This document shows positions 60,879-64,000 of a stretch of 64,000 nucleotides of DNA, piece after piece. Source of the stretch: DATFQE01 sp963739085 (GTDB lineage Bacteria > Actinomycetota > Thermoleophilia > Gaiellales > Gaiellaceae); the NCBI GenBank assembly GCA_963739085.1, contig CAVTZA010000004.1, positions 62,001-126,000 on the forward strand, written 5' to 3'. The notes beneath the pieces were generated by a model that was not told where the DNA came from, did no database searches, and saw only the letters and a list, made by a program, of their open reading frames with translations. Each line of letters starts with the position of its first letter. Within the stretch, counting starts at the first letter, position 1. The position numbers and the translations under genes were made by a program.

Positions 60879-61094
60879 ATGACGGTCGGGCTCACCCACG
60901 ACAGCCGTGGTCTTGCTTCTCCGAAGCAGACGGTGCGCTGCGCCAACTGCGGATACGGCGCCGTCGTGCGCCTGCTGCCCGAAGCCTGTCCGATGTGCCG
61001 CGGGTCGGCCTGGCGGCCAGAGGCCCGCCGGCCCTTCGGCCACCAGCACAACCTCCTCGACGACGACAGCCGCGGCCCGACTCCGGCGGCCTAG
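60879..61094 (+). CDS. Small zinc-ribbon protein
   Basis: A 71-aa protein with a rubredoxin-like zinc ribbon: VRCANCGYGAVV and EACPMCRGSAWRP (two CxxC pairs 20 residues apart), followed by a His/Asp-rich tail. Function unknown. ATG start; it stands alone before the superoxide dismutase gene. Confidence 0.75.
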   Translation: MTVGLTHDSRGLASPKQTVRCANCGYGAVVRLLPEACPMCRGSAWRPEARRPFGHQHNLLDDDSRGPTPAA

Positions 61095-61173
61095 CGAACG
61101 ACTCCTGCCTCCGGGAGCCCGGGGCGAAACGCGGTACGCTCGAAGTGCCGACGAGCGACGAGAGGAGACGAGC

Positions 61174-61773
61174 ATGGCCTTCCAGGTTCCCGATCTGCCG
61201 TACGACTACGGGGCGCTCGAGCCGCACATCGACGAGCAGACCATGCGCCTGCACCACGACAAGCACCACCAGGCCTACGTCGACAAGGCCAACGCCGCGC
61301 TCGAAGGCACGGAGTGGGCCGACAAGCCTGTCGAGGAGGTGCTCGCGAACCTCGAGCGCCTACCTGAGGACAAGCGCACGATCGTCCGCAACAACGGGGG
61401 CGGTCACGCCAACCACTCGCTGTTCTGGCAGATCATGGCGCCGCCCGGCGACGGCGGCGGCGGTGAGCCCGAGGGCGCACTGGCCGACGCGATCGGCGAC
61501 TTCGAGAGCTTCAAGCAACAGCTGGCCGACGCCGCGGTCAACCAGTTCGGCAGCGGCTGGGCGTGGCTTGTGAAGGACGGCTCCTCGGTCGCCGTCCTCT
61601 CGACGCCGAACCAGGACTCGCCGCTCCTGCAGGGGAAGACGCCGCTCCTCGGCGTCGACGTCTGGGAGCACGCCTACTACCTGAACTACCAGAACCGACG
61701 GCCCGACTACGTCGCCGCCTGGTGGAACGTCGTCAACTGGCCTGAGGTGGCCCGCCGTTTCGGGTCGAGCTAG
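61174..61773 (+). CDS. sodA: Superoxide dismutase (Fe/Mn family)
   Basis: A 199-aa enzyme. FQVPDLPYDYGALEPHID, the first metal His in MRLHHDKHHQAYVDKAN, the second in GGHANHSLFWQIM, and DVWEHAYYLNYQNRRPDYV with Asp and His complete the metal site. GGHANHS with FGSGWAWLV fits Mn-type, though metal choice cannot be fixed by motif alone. Good Shine-Dalgarno (AGAGGAG) before ATG 61174. The 3' end overlaps the sensor kinase gene by 41 bases. Confidence 0.95.
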   Translation: MAFQVPDLPYDYGALEPHIDEQTMRLHHDKHHQAYVDKANAALEGTEWADKPVEEVLANLERLPEDKRTIVRNNGGGHANHSLFWQIMAPPGDGGGGEPEGALADAIGDFESFKQQLADAAVNQFGSGWAWLVKDGSSVAVLSTPNQDSPLLQGKTPLLGVDVWEHAYYLNYQNRRPDYVAAWWNVVNWPEVARRFGSS

Positions 61774-63217
61774 GTGAGGCCTCCCTCGGCACCAACGCCG
61801 GCGGCAGCTCGACCGTGAATGTCGAGCCGCGGCCGGGCTCGGATTCGACCTCGATCTCGCCGCCCATGCGCTGGACGAGCTCGCGGCAGATGTAGAGCCC
61901 GAGCCCGCTGCCCCCGACGCCGCGTGCCAGCAGCGGATCCGCGCGGTAGAACTTCTCGAAGATCCGCTCCTGCTCCGCGCGCGGGATCCCGAGGCCCTCG
62001 TCCTGGACGCTGAGCTGCACGCGGTCGTTCTTCGCGTCGACCCGCACGACCACGGGGCCGCCCTCGGGCGAGTACTTGATCGCGTTCTCGAGCAGGTTCT
62101 GCAGGACGCGCCGCAGCTTCGAGGGATCGACGTTCACCGCGGGAACCTCACCGGTCGGCGGCTCGAGGGCCAGGGTCACACCGCCCAACTCACGCAGTCG
62201 CATCGAGTCGACGACCTCCTGCGCGAACGCACCTGGATCGATGCTCTCCGTAGCGAGCCGGAGTCGGCCCGAATCGAGGTGGCTCGCGAAGAGGATGTCT
62301 TCGATCACTCGGGCGAGCCGCTCCGACTCGGACGTGATGATCGAGATGAGCTCGTCGGCGCCTTCGGGATCCAGAGGCTCGGGCCGCTCGAGCGTCTTCG
62401 CCGCCCCGTAGATCGCGGCCAGCGGCGTGCGGAGCTCGTGCGATGCCGTGGCGACGAAGTCGTCCTTGAGCTTGTCGACGACCCGCTCGTCGGTGCGGTC
62501 CTGGAACGAGTAGACCGTGGCATCGGCCACGTCCACGCCGCACAGGGACAGCCACAGCTCGCGCCCGCCGACATCGAACGGCAGCATCCGAGCGAGTTGG
62601 CGCTTGGGCCGGCCGGCGCCGGCGACAGGAATAGAGGGTGCGACCGCCTCCCAGCCGCCGAGCAGCATTCGGGCATGCCGTCCGACCGCCTGGTCGTGCG
62701 TGAGGCCGGTGATCCGCTCTGCCGCGAGATTCCAGAACTGCACGACGTGGTCGCGGTCGACGACGAAGACGCCGTCGCCGACGTGCTCGAGCACGTGCGA
62801 GTGACGCTCGAGCTCCAGCCGCTGCAGCTCGATCCGCTTCGCCAGCTCGCGCCTCTCGATCGCCCGGCGGAGCGAGGCGGTGAAGTAGTCGCGGTCGATC
62901 GGCTTCTGGATGTAGTCGTATGCGCCGCGGCGGAGGGCCTGGATGGCGAGGTCGTGCTCGCCGTGGCCGGTGATCAAGAGCGTCGGGGTCTCCGGCCGCA
63001 GGGTCTGGATCTCGTCCAGCAGGGCGAGCCCGTCCATCCCGGGCATCTTGATGTCGGTGACGATCGCGTCGAAGTCCTCGTCGGCGATCCGCGCGAGCGC
63101 GGAGGCGGCCGAGTCGCACGCCTCGACGTCGAGCTCGCTCATCCGCAGCCGCAGCGCCTCGGGCAACGCCTCGAGCAGCGCGGGGTCGTCGTCGACGATC
63201 AGGACCCGCGGGTTCAA
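61733..63217 (-). CDS. Receiver-PAS-histidine kinase
   Basis: A 494-aa protein with an N-terminal receiver (VLIVDDDPALLEALPEALR, phospho-Asp in AIVTDIKMPGMDG, ITGHGEHDLAIQALRRGAYD, KPIDRDYF), a PAS domain (VLEHVGDGVFVVDRDHVVQF) and a kinase core: FVATASHELRTPLAAI, NLLENAIKYSPEGG, DEGLGIP, and GGSGLGLYICRELVQRM. It likely receives phosphate from the kinase just upstream and relays it. TTG 63217 overlaps the previous stop (TTGA). Confidence 0.92.
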   Translation of the reverse strand: MNPRVLIVDDDPALLEALPEALRLRMSELDVEACDSAASALARIADEDFDAIVTDIKMPGMDGLALLDEIQTLRPETPTLLITGHGEHDLAIQALRRGAYDYIQKPIDRDYFTASLRRAIERRELAKRIELQRLELERHSHVLEHVGDGVFVVDRDHVVQFWNLAAERITGLTHDQAVGRHARMLLGGWEAVAPSIPVAGAGRPKRQLARMLPFDVGGRELWLSLCGVDVADATVYSFQDRTDERVVDKLKDDFVATASHELRTPLAAIYGAAKTLERPEPLDPEGADELISIITSESERLARVIEDILFASHLDSGRLRLATESIDPGAFAQEVVDSMRLRELGGVTLALEPPTGEVPAVNVDPSKLRRVLQNLLENAIKYSPEGGPVVVRVDAKNDRVQLSVQDEGLGIPRAEQERIFEKFYRADPLLARGVGGSGLGLYICRELVQRMGGEIEVESEPGRGSTFTVELPPALVPREASPSSTRNGGPPQAS

Positions 63218-64000
63218 GGCTGTGCCTCCTCGGCCTCGGTGAGCGGCAGCGTGATCGTGAACTCGGCGCCGCCCTCAGGCAGGTTGCCGAACTCGATCGT
63301 CCCGCCGTGCTCGCTGACGATGCCGTAGGTGATCGACAGGCCGAGCCCGGTGCCCGCGCCGACCTCCTTCGTCGTGAAGAAGGGGTCGAAGATCCGCTGC
63401 TCGAGCTCCTCCGGGACACCGGAGCCGCTGTCGGCAAAGCGGATCACGCCGACCGGCGGGCGCCGCTCACATGCGATCGCGATGCGCCTCGTGTCGGCGT
63501 CGGCCAGCGCGTCGCGCGCGTTCGTGAGCAGGTTGACGAAGACCTGCTCGAGCTGGATCGCGTTGCCCTCGACCACGAGCGCATCCGTGCCTGGCTGCAC
63601 CGCGACCTCGATCTGGCGCAGGCGGAGCTGCTCGTGCATCAGCGAGAGCGACCGTTCGATCACGGGGACGATCTCGACCGGCTCGTAGACGATCGTCGCC
63701 GCGCGGCCGAACGTCCGCAGGTGGGAGATGATCTCCGTCGCCTTCCGCACCTGCTCCATCGCCTTGCCGAGCTCGCCGCCCATCGCGTCCGGGTCGATTC
63801 GGCCGAGCTCGATGCGGTCCATCGCGTTCCCGATGAAGAGGCCGATGTTGTTGAGCGGGTTGTTGAGCTCGTGGGCGATCCCGGTGGTGAGCTCGCCGAG
63901 GGTGGCGAGCTTGCCGGCCTGGATCAGCTGCTCCTGCTTCTCGCGCAGCTCGTGCTCGCGGCGTTCGATCTCCGCGGTGGTCTCGCGGAGGTCGCCCATG
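63214..64000 (-). CDS. Sensor histidine kinase, 5' part outside the window
   Basis: At least 261 residues: a coiled coil (EIERREHELREKQEQLIQAG), HisKA box LGELTTGIAHELNNPLNNI of the AtoS/NtrB-like type, VFVNLLTNARDALADADTRR, DSGSGVPEE and GTGLGLSITYGIVSEHGG. The Met at 63999 is almost certainly internal, since the coiled coil normally follows a HAMP or sensor domain. Coupled to the receiver-kinase gene downstream. Confidence 0.88.
   Translation of the reverse strand, partial: MGDLRETTAEIERREHELREKQEQLIQAGKLATLGELTTGIAHELNNPLNNIGLFIGNAMDRIELGRIDPDAMGGELGKAMEQVRKATEIISHLRTFGRAATIVYEPVEIVPVIERSLSLMHEQLRLRQIEVAVQPGTDALVVEGNAIQLEQVFVNLLTNARDALADADTRRIAIACERRPPVGVIRFADSGSGVPEELEQRIFDPFFTTKEVGAGTGLGLSITYGIVSEHGGTIEFGNLPEGGAEFTITLPLTEAEEAQP

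Overview
The window is high-GC DNA (around 70 percent G+C by eye), densely packed with genes and rich in GTG/TTG starts and 4-base ATGA/GTGA overlaps. Gene content points to an aerobic actinobacterium, most likely class Thermoleophilia (Gaiella/Solirubrobacter-like). The evidence is a fhaA-fhaB-pstP-rodA-pbpA-pknB cluster, a SUF (not ISC) system with SufU, a caa3-type oxidase, TatA/TatC, FHA/STPK signalling and short proteins of thermoleophilian type. This assignment is inference; no rRNA gene is present.

Layout, left to right. 1-306: end-truncated metallophosphoesterase. 339-4622: glutamate synthase large chain gltB. 4815-12139 (minus): peptide ABC importer (binding protein, two permeases, two ATPases) ending in a frameshifted gamma-glutamyltransferase. 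It is divergent from two half-size TauE-type genes and a GntR/FCD regulator (12264-13841), with paired GntR-like operators between. 13838-17022: SIMPL protein, rhodanese, HNH nuclease, DUF2199 and DUF4446 proteins. 17035-29393: kinase/cell-wall block with three Ser/Thr kinases carrying different sensor regions, FhaA, FhaB, PstP, RodA, PbpA and a disrupted ddl. 29430-36445: aminotransferase, cyclophilin, DinB, enolase-superfamily protein, Dcd, NDUFA9-like protein, O-methyltransferase, Rieske protein. 36459-45477: suf genes in two blocks (sufC-sufB-sufD and sufS-sufU) separated by a CtpE-like P-type ATPase and a cytochrome c fusion gene. 45594-49549: tatA, tatC, adenosine deaminase family, TPR, STAS, diheme cytochrome c. 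49491-50274: a RAYT transposase bracketed by REP palindromes. 50288-55391 (minus): cytochrome oxidase operon coxB-coxA-USP-coxC-USP. 55507-59170: stress-type small genes and a two-component system. 59203-64000: GH13 glucosidase, zinc ribbon, superoxide dismutase and two sensor kinases, the last truncated by the window end.

The most unusual non-coding content: (i) two copies (8514-8685, 32517-32684) of a roughly 170-bp element with a conserved core enclosed by long terminal stems whose sequences differ between copies but still pair, filling the whole intergenic space each time; (ii) a candidate structured RNA on the minus strand at 35285-35500 with a 13-codon ORF behind an extended Shine-Dalgarno and an intrinsic terminator; (iii) a REP/RAYT system with four palindromes at two loci; (iv) a duplicated palindromic 22-mer that interrupts ddl.

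Single extra bases break ggt, the first tauE half gene (twice) and the cytochrome c fusion gene. All are +1 in GC-rich runs, so raw-sequence error is a serious alternative to real gene decay. No tRNA, rRNA or CRISPR array was recognised, and no gene-free stretch exceeds 300 bases.
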